Shown in pieces: positions 32,094 to 38,937 of a DNA stretch of 64,000 nucleotides (positions within the stretch are counted from its first letter, which is position 1; every line of letters starts with the position of its first letter). The notes beneath the pieces were generated by a model. The model was not told where the DNA came from, did not search any database, and worked only from the letters and a program-made list of their open reading frames with translations. The stretch is from Paenibacillus swuensis (lineage in GTDB: Bacteria; Bacillota; Bacilli; Paenibacillales; DY6), in NCBI RefSeq assembly GCF_001644605.1, contig NZ_CP011388.1, positions 2,279,001 to 2,343,000 on the forward strand. The letters run 5' to 3'. A program made the position numbers and the translations under genes.

Positions 32094-33881
32094 ATGCAAG
32101 ACGATAATCAACAGCTCGAGCAGATGCCGAAAGGAGCGACCGGCCGATTTATCCGCTTGGTCCGGCAGGCCAAGCCTTCAGGCTGGCTGATCGCCGCCGC
32201 GGCGACATTAAGTCTGGCGGGAACGGTCGCCAGCTTGTTCGTGCCGATGTTCACGAAGGATCTGATTGACGGTTTCTCGATGGACTCCATCAACCGGACA
32301 CAGGTCATCATCCTGGTTTCCGCCGCATTGGCCCAAGCGCTGGCGGCGGGTTTCTCCATCTACCTGCTCAACCGGCTAGGTCAACATGTCGTGGCGAACA
32401 TTCGCGACCGGCTGTGGAAGAAGCTGCTGGTGCTGCCGATTCCCTACTATGACAATCATCAGACCGGCGATACGATCTCGCGAATGACGAATGATACCGC
32501 AGTTGTCAAAGGGCTCGTGTCCGATCATACGGCTTCGTTCCTGACCGGAATCATCTCTATCCTCGGTTCCGTAACGATTCTGCTGTTTCTCGACTGGCGC
32601 ATGACGCTAGTGCTGTTAGCGGCCGTTCCGCTCACGATCGGCATCATGGTGCCCCTCGGCCGCCGCATGGTGAAGATTGCCCGCAGTACACAGCACGAAA
32701 CCGCAAGTTTTACCGCGGTGCTCAGTCAGGTGCTGTCAGAAATCCGGCTGGTGAAATCGTCCGGGGCGGAGGATATTGAGTATCGGCGCGGTCATGAAGG
32801 GATATCGAAGCTGTTCGGGTACGGTGTGCGCGAAGGCAGGGTGCAAGCGATGGTAGCGCCCCTCATGTCGTTCGTGATCATGATGCTACTGGTCGTCATT
32901 ATCGGCTACGGCGGCGTGCGCGTCGCTTCCGGCGCTTTAACGGCGGGTGAGCTGGTGGCGTTCCTGTTGTACTTGTTTCAGATTATCTTCCCGATCAGTC
33001 AGGTGAGCACCTTCTTCACCCAGTTGCAAAAAACCGTAGGCGCGACCGAACGCATCATCGCGACGCTGGAAGTGCCCGAAGAGGATCCCCATGCCGGGAA
33101 AGAAGTGTTGGATGCCTCGCAGCCGATCCGTGTGGAGGGACTCTCGTTCCGATACGCCGAAGAAGGCGAGCCGATTGTGAGCGACCTCACATTCACCATT
33201 CCGACAGGGAAAGTGACCGCGATTGTCGGTCCGAGCGGCGGCGGGAAAACGACGTTGTTCTCGTTGCTCGAGAGGTACTACACGCCGACGCAGGGAGTGA
33301 TTCGACTCGGTGCGGACGCGATCGACACCTTCTCCCTGAAATCCTGGCGTTCGCAGATCGGGTATGTGTCGCAGGAGAGTCCGATTCTGGCCGGAACGAT
33401 TCGTTATAATATCGCTTATGGCTTGGAGCGCGAGGTTAGTGAAGAGGAGCTGCGGAGAGCGGCCGAAATGGCTTACGCGGACCTGTTTATCCGCGAGTTG
33501 CCGGAAGGCTACGAGACCGAAGTGGGCGAACGGGGCATCAAACTGTCCGGCGGGCAGCGCCAACGGATCGGGATCGCGCGGGCGTTGTTGCGGAACCCCA
33601 ACATCTTAATGTTGGACGAGGCTACATCCGCGCTGGACAGCCAATCCGAAGGCGTGGTGCAGCAGGCGCTAAGCAATTTGATGGCGGGCCGGACGACGTT
33701 GGTCATCGCGCACCGATTGTCGACGGTCGTGGATGCGGACCAGATCATCTTCATCGAAAAAGGACGGATTACCGGTTCCGGCACCCATGAGCAATTGTTG
33801 GAGTCGCATGACTTGTACCGGGAATTTGCAACTCAGCAGCTACGGCTGAATGAGATTGGCAATGAAGCGGATAGCCAATGA
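32094..33881 (+). CDS. BmrA/LmrA-like ABC exporter (half transporter)
   Basis: The protein has 595 residues. Six membrane helices (about 30-310) are followed by an ATPase domain with Walker A GPSGGGKTT, signature LSGGQRQRIGIARAL, Walker B ILMLDEATSALD and the switch IAHRLST. Length and domain order match homodimeric multidrug exporters such as B. subtilis BmrA. The coupling-helix region IPYYDNHQTGDTISRMTNDT is typical. The last codons are part of a 16-base tandem repeat that runs through the stop codon. Exported compounds cannot be inferred; the adjacent cardiolipin synthase hints at membrane-lipid adaptation. Confidence 0.88.
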   Translation: MQDDNQQLEQMPKGATGRFIRLVRQAKPSGWLIAAAATLSLAGTVASLFVPMFTKDLIDGFSMDSINRTQVIILVSAALAQALAAGFSIYLLNRLGQHVVANIRDRLWKKLLVLPIPYYDNHQTGDTISRMTNDTAVVKGLVSDHTASFLTGIISILGSVTILLFLDWRMTLVLLAAVPLTIGIMVPLGRRMVKIARSTQHETASFTAVLSQVLSEIRLVKSSGAEDIEYRRGHEGISKLFGYGVREGRVQAMVAPLMSFVIMMLLVVIIGYGGVRVASGALTAGELVAFLLYLFQIIFPISQVSTFFTQLQKTVGATERIIATLEVPEEDPHAGKEVLDASQPIRVEGLSFRYAEEGEPIVSDLTFTIPTGKVTAIVGPSGGGKTTLFSLLERYYTPTQGVIRLGADAIDTFSLKSWRSQIGYVSQESPILAGTIRYNIAYGLEREVSEEELRRAAEMAYADLFIRELPEGYETEVGERGIKLSGGQRQRIGIARALLRNPNILMLDEATSALDSQSEGVVQQALSNLMAGRTTLVIAHRLSTVVDADQIIFIEKGRITGSGTHEQLLESHDLYREFATQQLRLNEIGNEADSQ

Positions 33882-33908
33882 AGTGGATAGCCAATGATGC
33901 GGCTAGCC
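33861..33908 (+). repeat. Three tandem 16-base repeats across the stop codon of the ABC exporter gene
   Basis: AATGAAGCGGATAGCC, AATGAAGTGGATAGCC and AATGATGCGGCTAGCC lie head to tail. The stop TGA (33879-33881) is inside the second unit, so unit gain or loss would change the protein tail. Confidence 0.85.
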
Positions 33909-33921
33909 ATGAGGGCAGCTG

Positions 33922-33955
33922 AAAAAGGACCTGGGAAGATTCCCGGTCCTTTTTG
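33922..33955. terminator. Bidirectional terminator
   Basis: AAAAAGGACC-T-GGGAA, short loop, TTCCC-G-GGTCCTTTTT-type stem. It ends the exporter transcript on the plus strand and, in reverse, the histidine kinase on the minus strand. Confidence 0.85.
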
Positions 33956-33981
33956 TATTTAAGCTTCCGCTTTTAAAGTTA

Positions 33982-35202
33982 TCATGCAAGTACAGGAACG
34001 TGTACGCGTATGGAGAAGGTGAACTCCGTCCCTGGGCCGACCTTTTCCTGAAGCTGGATTGAGCCGGACATACGCTCTACGAGTCGTTTGCAGATGGCTA
34101 GTCCGAGGCCGGTTCCTCCATAATCCGCTTGCGAATGAAATTGCGCGAACGGTTCAAATAATCGGGGCATGGCGGACGGCGGGATTCCGATACCCGTATC
34201 AGACACGGAAATTAACAGCTGATTCTCGTTTTCATTCCGTTGCCAACTCACCGAAACCCTAATTTCGCCGTTCTCCGTAAACTTGACAGCGTTGCCCAGG
34301 AGATTCGTGAGAATCTGTCTTAGCTTATTCACATCCGCAGTAAGAACGTCCGGCATGTCCGGCGCAACCGTGCAGTTCAGATGAATTCCCTTACGCTGCG
34401 CCTCCTTGGCAAATAGCTGCATTAACTCGTTCAATTCAACGCGAATATTCAGCTCAATCAAGTCAAGTTCCATTTCCGAAGCGTCTATTCGGGAGTAATT
34501 CAACAGATCGTTCATGACGGACAGCAGTGAATCGCCGCTCTTCAGTAAAAGCTTCGTATACTCGCTTTGCTCTTCATTTAGTTCCGTATCGTTCAACAGA
34601 GCAGCCATTCCCATGATCCCGTTCATCGGATTCCGGATCTCGTGGCCCATGAAAGCTAGTAAATTGGCCTTTTCTTGTAAAGTGCGGCTTGCTTCCGCTT
34701 CCGCTTTCTGAAGCTGAACAATTTGATTATCCATATCCACCGCATAGCTGAAATACACGGCAAGGGAACCCAGAAGCTCAAGATCCTCTGAAGAGAATGG
34801 GTAATGATTGTGGTCAAAAGCACATAACGTGCCGAATACTTGACCTTCTTTATTCACAATAGGAACGCCAACGAAAGATAAGCTCCCTATGGCTTGCGTT
34901 ACGTTCATGTCTTTCGTATAAGGATGCAGAAAATTGTCTTCGATATGGAGAATGCCTTTTTTCTTTTCGATGACCAGATGACAATAGGCTTCATTATATG
35001 GAAGTACAGCGCCCTCATCGATAATCGATACATCCCGATTAAACGACTTGAACACATGACTGAAAATGGTATCATTGCTGGCTACACAAAACGTATTTGC
35101 TCTAATCAGCCTGCTCGCGGTTGTCAAAATCCGTTCAGCCGCTTCAAATATCGTTTCGGAATTTTTCATAATGTCCGTGTGTATATTAGCGTTCATGTTC
35201 AA
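33982..35202 (-). CDS. GAF-domain sensor histidine kinase, orphan
   Basis: The protein has 406 residues without membrane segments, so it is cytoplasmic. A GAF domain spans about 20-155 (GVPIVNKEGQVFGTLCAFD). The dimerisation/H-box is FMGHEIRNPMNGIMGMAALL with His187. ATPase boxes follow: N-box LGNAVKFTENG, G1 DTGIGIPPSAM, F-box and G2 GGTGLGLAICKRLVERMSGSI. No receiver domain or adjacent response regulator is present on this strand. It is divergent from the PerR-like gene. The GAF domain probably senses a small ligand or redox state; the partner regulator is unknown. Confidence 0.87.
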   Translation of the reverse strand: MNMNANIHTDIMKNSETIFEAAERILTTASRLIRANTFCVASNDTIFSHVFKSFNRDVSIIDEGAVLPYNEAYCHLVIEKKKGILHIEDNFLHPYTKDMNVTQAIGSLSFVGVPIVNKEGQVFGTLCAFDHNHYPFSSEDLELLGSLAVYFSYAVDMDNQIVQLQKAEAEASRTLQEKANLLAFMGHEIRNPMNGIMGMAALLNDTELNEEQSEYTKLLLKSGDSLLSVMNDLLNYSRIDASEMELDLIELNIRVELNELMQLFAKEAQRKGIHLNCTVAPDMPDVLTADVNKLRQILTNLLGNAVKFTENGEIRVSVSWQRNENENQLLISVSDTGIGIPPSAMPRLFEPFAQFHSQADYGGTGLGLAICKRLVERMSGSIQLQEKVGPGTEFTFSIRVHVPVLA

Positions 35203-35342
35203 TTACACTCCATTTCATAAGGATACGATCGAACAACTACTTACAAGTATAAACTAATTCAGGTGTCAATGCTGCTTTAGTTATATTTTCTATACGAATT
35301 GTGCATAAGAAAAGTGTCAATAAGATACCAACTAGCAGGAAA

Positions 35343-35381
35343 TTGACTTCAAACTCTACAACATTTATACTTAGTCTAAAT
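35343..35381 (+). promoter_or_regulatory. Promoter with an overlapping 7-1-7 Fur-family box
   Basis: TTGACT (35343-35348) and TATACT (35366-35371) are 17 bases apart. The palindrome ATTTATACTTAGTCTAAAT (35363-35381) covers the -10 box. Its core TTATACT-T-AGTCTAA has the 7-1-7 form of Fur/PerR/Zur operators, closest to the PerR consensus TTATAAT-N-ATTATAA. It most likely serves autorepression of the downstream gene. Confidence 0.65.
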
Positions 35382-35408
35382 ACTATGAGTTCAAAGGATG
35401 ATTCCTTT

Positions 35409-35801
35409 ATGACCAAAATCAATCTTACCAGCCAACGCAAAGCAATCCTAGAAGTCATTCAGACCCGTCACGATCATCCTACCGCGGCTGATATCATTGA
35501 GGGTTTGCGGGAGCGCGGGTTTAATTTTGCATATGGCACCATTTATAATTCGCTCCGTTACCTGACGGACACAGGCTTGATCCGGGAACTGAAGCTGGGC
35601 GAAGCGGTCAGCCGCTATGACGGACGGACGGAAGACCACCACCACATCGTGTGCAGCAGCTGTGGACGGGTGGATGAAGTGTTGTGTGAACCGCCGGCCG
35701 CTTGGCTTAAGGCGGTATCTGCCGAAACGTCGTATCAAGTGCGCGAAGCGCAAGTGGTGTTCGAGGGGGTGTGCGAACCATGTTCCAAGACGAAGCAATG
35801 A
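35409..35801 (+). CDS. perR: PerR-like Fur family repressor
   Basis: About 130 residues from ATG 35409, ten bases after AAGGA; upstream ATG 35385 has no site. Winged-helix region: RKAILEVIQTRHDHPTAADIIEGL and AYGTIYNSLRYLTDTGLI. Structural zinc ligands are two CxxC pairs (VCSSCGRVDEV and GVCEPCSKT). The regulatory site of PerR appears conserved as the Asp in SRYDGRTE, the histidines in EDHHHIVC and His in RHDHPTA. PerR senses peroxide by metal-catalysed His oxidation. The gene's own promoter carries a 7-1-7 box. A Fur or Zur paralogue is the main alternative. Its end overlaps the next gene. Confidence 0.75.
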   Translation: MTKINLTSQRKAILEVIQTRHDHPTAADIIEGLRERGFNFAYGTIYNSLRYLTDTGLIRELKLGEAVSRYDGRTEDHHHIVCSSCGRVDEVLCEPPAAWLKAVSAETSYQVREAQVVFEGVCEPCSKTKQ

Positions 35802-36610
35802 ACGATGATGCAATGAATGATGTTACGGCACCAGCGGCAGAAGCTCCGTTTGCGCAGGGAGCCGTGTGTGTGCAGACGAGCCGTATCGTTGTCGTGACGC
35901 CGTTTCCCGAGCGATTGCAGCCCCTGATCGCCGCGTTATCCGCGAGTTGTTATGATGTGCTGCTGTTTCATCGATTTGAGGCCTCCGTGTTATCGGATTT
36001 TCCGGTGGACGGATTCATCCTGGATTTTACCGCTCCTGAAGCGGCGGAGGGGATGATGAAGCTGCAGGCTATGGCGCCGGACGCGAACAGGACGGCACGC
36101 ACATTGATGCTGGTGAACGGGGAGCTGAATGAGGAAGCCAGCCGGTCCCTGGCCGCATGGGGTGAGCTTAACCTGTGGCCTTCCGGCATAGACGAGATGA
36201 TGGGGCAAGTGCTGCGTAGAATTGGGGCCGGAAGGAGTGACGGCGGCGACGGACGCGAACAACAACGCAAGGGCACCGTTACGGTGAATCCAGCGACAGT
36301 TGCCACGGAATCCGTTAGGATTTTCAAAGACATCGAGCTCGACCCGAAGAAAATGGCCGTCTATCTGCAAGGCAAGCGTATCGACCTGACAAAGACCGAG
36401 TATGAGCTGCTTTTGCTGTTCTTGGAGTCGGAGGGAGCGGTACTTTCAAGGGAAGATGTCATGGTGCGGCTATGGGGCGATCAGTTTTTCGGCGGCAGTA
36501 ACGTAGTCGATGTTCATGTGAAGAGTTTACGCAAAAAGCTGGGGGATTCCCCCTCATCGCCAACCTATATCGTCACGGTGCGCGGAGTCGGGTATCGTTT
36601 GGCGGATTAA
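35780..36610 (+). CDS. OmpR/PhoB-type winged-helix regulator with a degenerate receiver
   Basis: About 276 residues from ATG 35780, which follows GAGGGGG; ATG 35798 overlapping the perR stop (ATGA) is possible too. The C-terminal DNA-binding domain is intact: KRIDLTKTEYELLLLFLESEGAVLSREDV, NVVDVHVKSLRKKLGD and IVTVRGVGYRL. The N-terminal part (about 30-145) looks like a receiver but lacks the acidic pair (VVVTPFPE in place of VDD) and the switch Lys (WPSG in place of KP). An Asp remains in GFILDFTAPEA. It is translationally coupled to the PerR-like gene. It may bind DNA without phosphorylation. Confidence 0.75.
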   Translation: MFQDEAMNDDAMNDVTAPAAEAPFAQGAVCVQTSRIVVVTPFPERLQPLIAALSASCYDVLLFHRFEASVLSDFPVDGFILDFTAPEAAEGMMKLQAMAPDANRTARTLMLVNGELNEEASRSLAAWGELNLWPSGIDEMMGQVLRRIGAGRSDGGDGREQQRKGTVTVNPATVATESVRIFKDIELDPKKMAVYLQGKRIDLTKTEYELLLLFLESEGAVLSREDVMVRLWGDQFFGGSNVVDVHVKSLRKKLGDSPSSPTYIVTVRGVGYRLAD

Positions 36611-36615
36611 AGAAG

Positions 36616-36650
36616 AAGCCGAGTTCCCATGTGGGAATCCGGCTTTTTTT
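36616..36650 (+). terminator. Rho-independent terminator
   Basis: AAGCCG-A-GTTCCC, loop ATGT, GGGAAT-CCGGCTT, then seven T, after the winged-helix regulator gene. Confidence 0.85.
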
Positions 36651-36674
36651 AGCTAGAACAGGTTAAACAGTAGT

Positions 36675-37172
36675 TTACACAGTCGTTTTTAACCCCAACA
36701 GTTTTTGCAGATGGGCTTCGATCTGTTCCGGTGTATCGGTGGGTTTGAAACGCTTCACAATGGTGCCGTTGCGATCCACAAGGAACTTGGTGAAGTTCCA
36801 CTTGATGGACTTGGAGCCGAGAAAACCGCGCTTTTGGCTCGTCAAGTATTGGTAGAGCGGGTGCGCGCCGGGGCCGTTCACATCAATTTTGGCAAAAAGG
36901 GGAAACGTAACGCCATGATTCAATTCGCACGCTTGCGCCACTTGAGCATCATCGCCGGGCTCTTGCTTCATGAATTGATTGCTTGGGAAGCCCAATACGG
37001 CAAGCCCTTGGTCTTTGTAAGTTTTGTGGAGCTTCTCCAACCCCTTGAACTGGGGAGCAAAGCCGCACTTGGTAGCCGTATTCACAATCAGCATCACTTT
37101 ACCTTGATAGTCGGACATGGGCTTGGCTTCGCCTCGAATCGTCCTGACGTTAAAATCGTATAAAGATGGCAT
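36675..37172 (-). CDS. bsaA: Glutathione-peroxidase-family thiol peroxidase
   Basis: The protein has 165 residues. The peroxidatic residue is Cys36 in VNTATKCGFAPQF (Cys rather than selenocysteine). Gln66 in GFPSNQF and Trp125/Asn126 in IKWNFTKF complete the catalytic set. The family motif LEKLHKTYKDQGLAVLGFP is present. Bacillota enzymes of this type use thioredoxin or bacillithiol systems more than glutathione. It is divergent from ohrR, and the space between holds a sequence like the OhrR operator, so organic peroxide probably induces it. The symbol follows the B. subtilis homologue. Confidence 0.9.
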   Translation of the reverse strand: MPSLYDFNVRTIRGEAKPMSDYQGKVMLIVNTATKCGFAPQFKGLEKLHKTYKDQGLAVLGFPSNQFMKQEPGDDAQVAQACELNHGVTFPLFAKIDVNGPGAHPLYQYLTSQKRGFLGSKSIKWNFTKFLVDRNGTIVKRFKPTDTPEQIEAHLQKLLGLKTTV

Positions 37173-37218
37173 CGGGGTGCTCCTTTCAGCATTTTAACTT
37201 CTCGTTAACTTAGTTATG

Positions 37219-37239
37219 TTAAATTTAATTTTATACAAT
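37219..37239. promoter_or_regulatory. OhrR operator candidate between gpx and ohrR
   Basis: On the minus strand ATTGTATAAAATTAAATTTA matches, at about 18 of 21 positions, the half of the B. subtilis ohrA operator that I recall as ATTGTATACAATTAAATTGT. It lies 47 bases before the peroxidase start and upstream of ohrR. Confidence 0.5.
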
Positions 37240-37373
37240 AGAGTTGGTGACGTCAATATATAGTAGTGTAACCGCAAACCTTTTGACATAAAACAGGGTG
37301 GATGATATACTTAGCGGACGAATTGCATGCAATTGAATTGTGCGGATTAATTATAAGAGGGGGGATGAAGAGG

Positions 37374-37817
37374 GTGGAGGACGATGTGCTGAAGTTGGAG
37401 AACCAGCTTTGTTTCTCGGTGTATGCTTGCTCGCGTGAGATTATTAAGCTGTATCGGCCGATTCTGGATGAGTTGGGCTTGACCTATACGCAGTATGTCA
37501 CGATGTTGGCGCTGTGGGAACGCGATGGTGTGACGGTGAAAGAGCTGGGTCAGCAGTTATATTTGGATTCGGGGACGTTGACACCGCTGCTTAAGAAGCT
37601 GGAAGGCATGGGCCTCGTTACCCGTACTCGGGAGAAGGCGGATGAGCGGAATGTGAACATCGGGTTGACCGAGAAAGGCGCGGCCTTGAAAGCACAAGCG
37701 CAGGAAGTGCCTGACAAGCTGTTTGGGATCGCGGGGATTGAACTTAAAGAAGCGCTTGAGGTGCAGGCTAAGGTGAAGAGCATGCTGAAGAAGATGCAGG
37801 ATTTTCAAGGAAAATGA
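37374..37817 (+). CDS. ohrR: OhrR-type MarR repressor, organic hydroperoxide sensor
   Basis: About 147 residues from GTG 37374; ATG 37365 directly abuts the G-rich site AAGAGGGGGG and GTG 37386 follows GGAGG, so the exact start is open. LENQLCFSVYACSREIIKLY contains the conserved reactive Cys (residue 13 here, Cys15 in B. subtilis) and the two Tyr that sense peroxide. The winged helix is VTVKELGQQLYLDSGTLTPLLKKLEGMGLVTR and the wing REKADERNVNIGLTEKG. A second Cys six residues on could be the partner thiol. The divergent peroxidase is the likely target, replacing the usual ohrA. Confidence 0.87.
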   Translation: MEDDVLKLENQLCFSVYACSREIIKLYRPILDELGLTYTQYVTMLALWERDGVTVKELGQQLYLDSGTLTPLLKKLEGMGLVTRTREKADERNVNIGLTEKGAALKAQAQEVPDKLFGIAGIELKEALEVQAKVKSMLKKMQDFQGK

Positions 37818-37831
37818 TCGGCTGAATAGGA

Positions 37832-37874
37832 AAGCCCCTCGCTGAATGAAAAGTGTCATTCTGAAGGGGCTTAT
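37832..37874. terminator. Bidirectional terminator
   Basis: AAGCCCCT (37832-37839) pairs with AGGGGCTT (37865-37872), with an inner GAATGA/TCATTC stem. It lies between the convergent ohrR and VOC-protein genes. Confidence 0.8.
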
Positions 37875-37879
37875 TTATA

Positions 37880-38269
37880 TTAACCCTTCACAACCTCGCC
37901 CCGCAGAGCCTGGAGATTGCCGTCCGGGTCCTTGAAGAACGCCAGCCACACTTCCACGGACCCCAAATCCCCCACCTTATGCGGCGCGCCGACCACAGAC
38001 ACATCCTGCGAACGAAGCCCCTCGAACGACGCCTGAATGTCACTCACATTGAAATAAAGCGTAGACCCCGCACCTTCATGCTCTTCATTCTCCGGCAAGC
38101 TGAGAAGCAGATGAATCCCGCCGCAGTCCAGAATCGCCATATTATGTTGAGCCATAAGCACAGGCAAACCCAGCACATCCCGATAGAATCCGAGCGAAGC
38201 CTCCAAGTTACGAACAGGAACGGAAACTTGGCCGATGCCTTGAATCAAAATCTGGTTGGTCATAGTCAT
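37880..38269 (-). CDS. VOC-superfamily protein (glyoxalase/bleomycin resistance fold)
   Basis: The protein has 129 residues with two beta-alpha-beta-beta-beta modules: GQVSVPVRNLEASLGFYRDVLGLPVLMAQHN, then AILDCGGIHLLLSLPENEE, and in the second half STLYFNVSDIQASFEGLRSQD and VEVWLAFFKDPDGNLQALRG. Candidate metal ligands are His and Glu residues at the end of each module (IHLLLS and the final DGNLQAL, where the usual Glu is Gln). Substrate and function are undefined; members include dioxygenases, glyoxalases and antibiotic-binding proteins. It stands alone, with AAGGAGTTG before the start. Confidence 0.8.
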   Translation of the reverse strand: MTMTNQILIQGIGQVSVPVRNLEASLGFYRDVLGLPVLMAQHNMAILDCGGIHLLLSLPENEEHEGAGSTLYFNVSDIQASFEGLRSQDVSVVGAPHKVGDLGSVEVWLAFFKDPDGNLQALRGEVVKG

Positions 38270-38361
38270 CAGAGAACAACTCCTTCAATTTTTGTATAAA
38301 GTATCCATTCGGCAGACAGAGATTACATACCTTTTTTTGCAAAATATTCACAATTACGCCG

Positions 38362-38405
38362 TTGACGCTCCGCCGTGCCCGCTGGTATAGTTCACCTATA
38401 GAACT
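38362..38405 (+). promoter_or_regulatory. Promoter and likely MarR operator of the exporter operon
   Basis: TTGACG (38362-38367) and TATAGT (38386-38391) are 18 bases apart. TAGTTC (38388-38393) is matched by GAACT(A) at 38401-38405, and TAGAACT is repeated directly at about 38399 and 38415. Inverted repeats at and after the -10 box fit repression by the MarR protein encoded next. Confidence 0.5.
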
Positions 38406-38475
38406 GTTTTAGAGTAGAACTAACTCGTCCGTTTGGAATCGCAACACTTTACATATTAGATAAGGAGCGCCACCT

Positions 38476-38937
38476 ATGGATACCCACTTGCTCAACCAGA
38501 TCATCGACCGGTATTTCACATCCACGTTCACGGTGAACCGGATTATGAACTCCCTGATTACGGACCGGATGCCCCAGAATCTGACCGCAGACCAATACTG
38601 CATCCTGAAATATATTGGGGAGCAGCAGAACTGCACATCATCAGAGCTGTCCGAGGTCTTTCTCGTAGGCAAAAGTTCCATCACCGCCATGGTGAACCGG
38701 CTCAAGGACAAAAATTTGCTGACTCGCACTCCCGATGAGAAAGACCGCCGCGTAATCTATCTGTCGCTGACGCCCGAGGGTGAACGGCTGGCGGTAGGGC
38801 TTAAGGAAACGATCGAAGATTTGCTTCGCAAGTATATGGTGCATTTTGAAGAGGGGGAGGCGCTGGCTTTCATTAAAACGTTCGAGAAGCTGGAGCGCTT
38901 GCTGTCCGAAGATGAGGGAGGAACGAATACAAGATGA
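38476..38937 (+). CDS. MarR family repressor of the MMPL exporter operon
   Basis: The protein has 153 residues. The winged-helix core is LTADQYCILKYIGEQQNCTSSELSEVF, then KSSITAMVNRLKDKNLLTRT with the DEKDRRVIYLSLTPEG wing. No conserved sensing Cys is seen at the OhrR position, so a ligand-responsive mechanism is likelier. The stop overlaps the start of the MMPL gene by ATGA. The gene order matches the B. subtilis ydgG-ydgH pair. It very probably represses the operon from the dyads around 38388-38405. Confidence 0.87.
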   Translation: MDTHLLNQIIDRYFTSTFTVNRIMNSLITDRMPQNLTADQYCILKYIGEQQNCTSSELSEVFLVGKSSITAMVNRLKDKNLLTRTPDEKDRRVIYLSLTPEGERLAVGLKETIEDLLRKYMVHFEEGEALAFIKTFEKLERLLSEDEGGTNTR

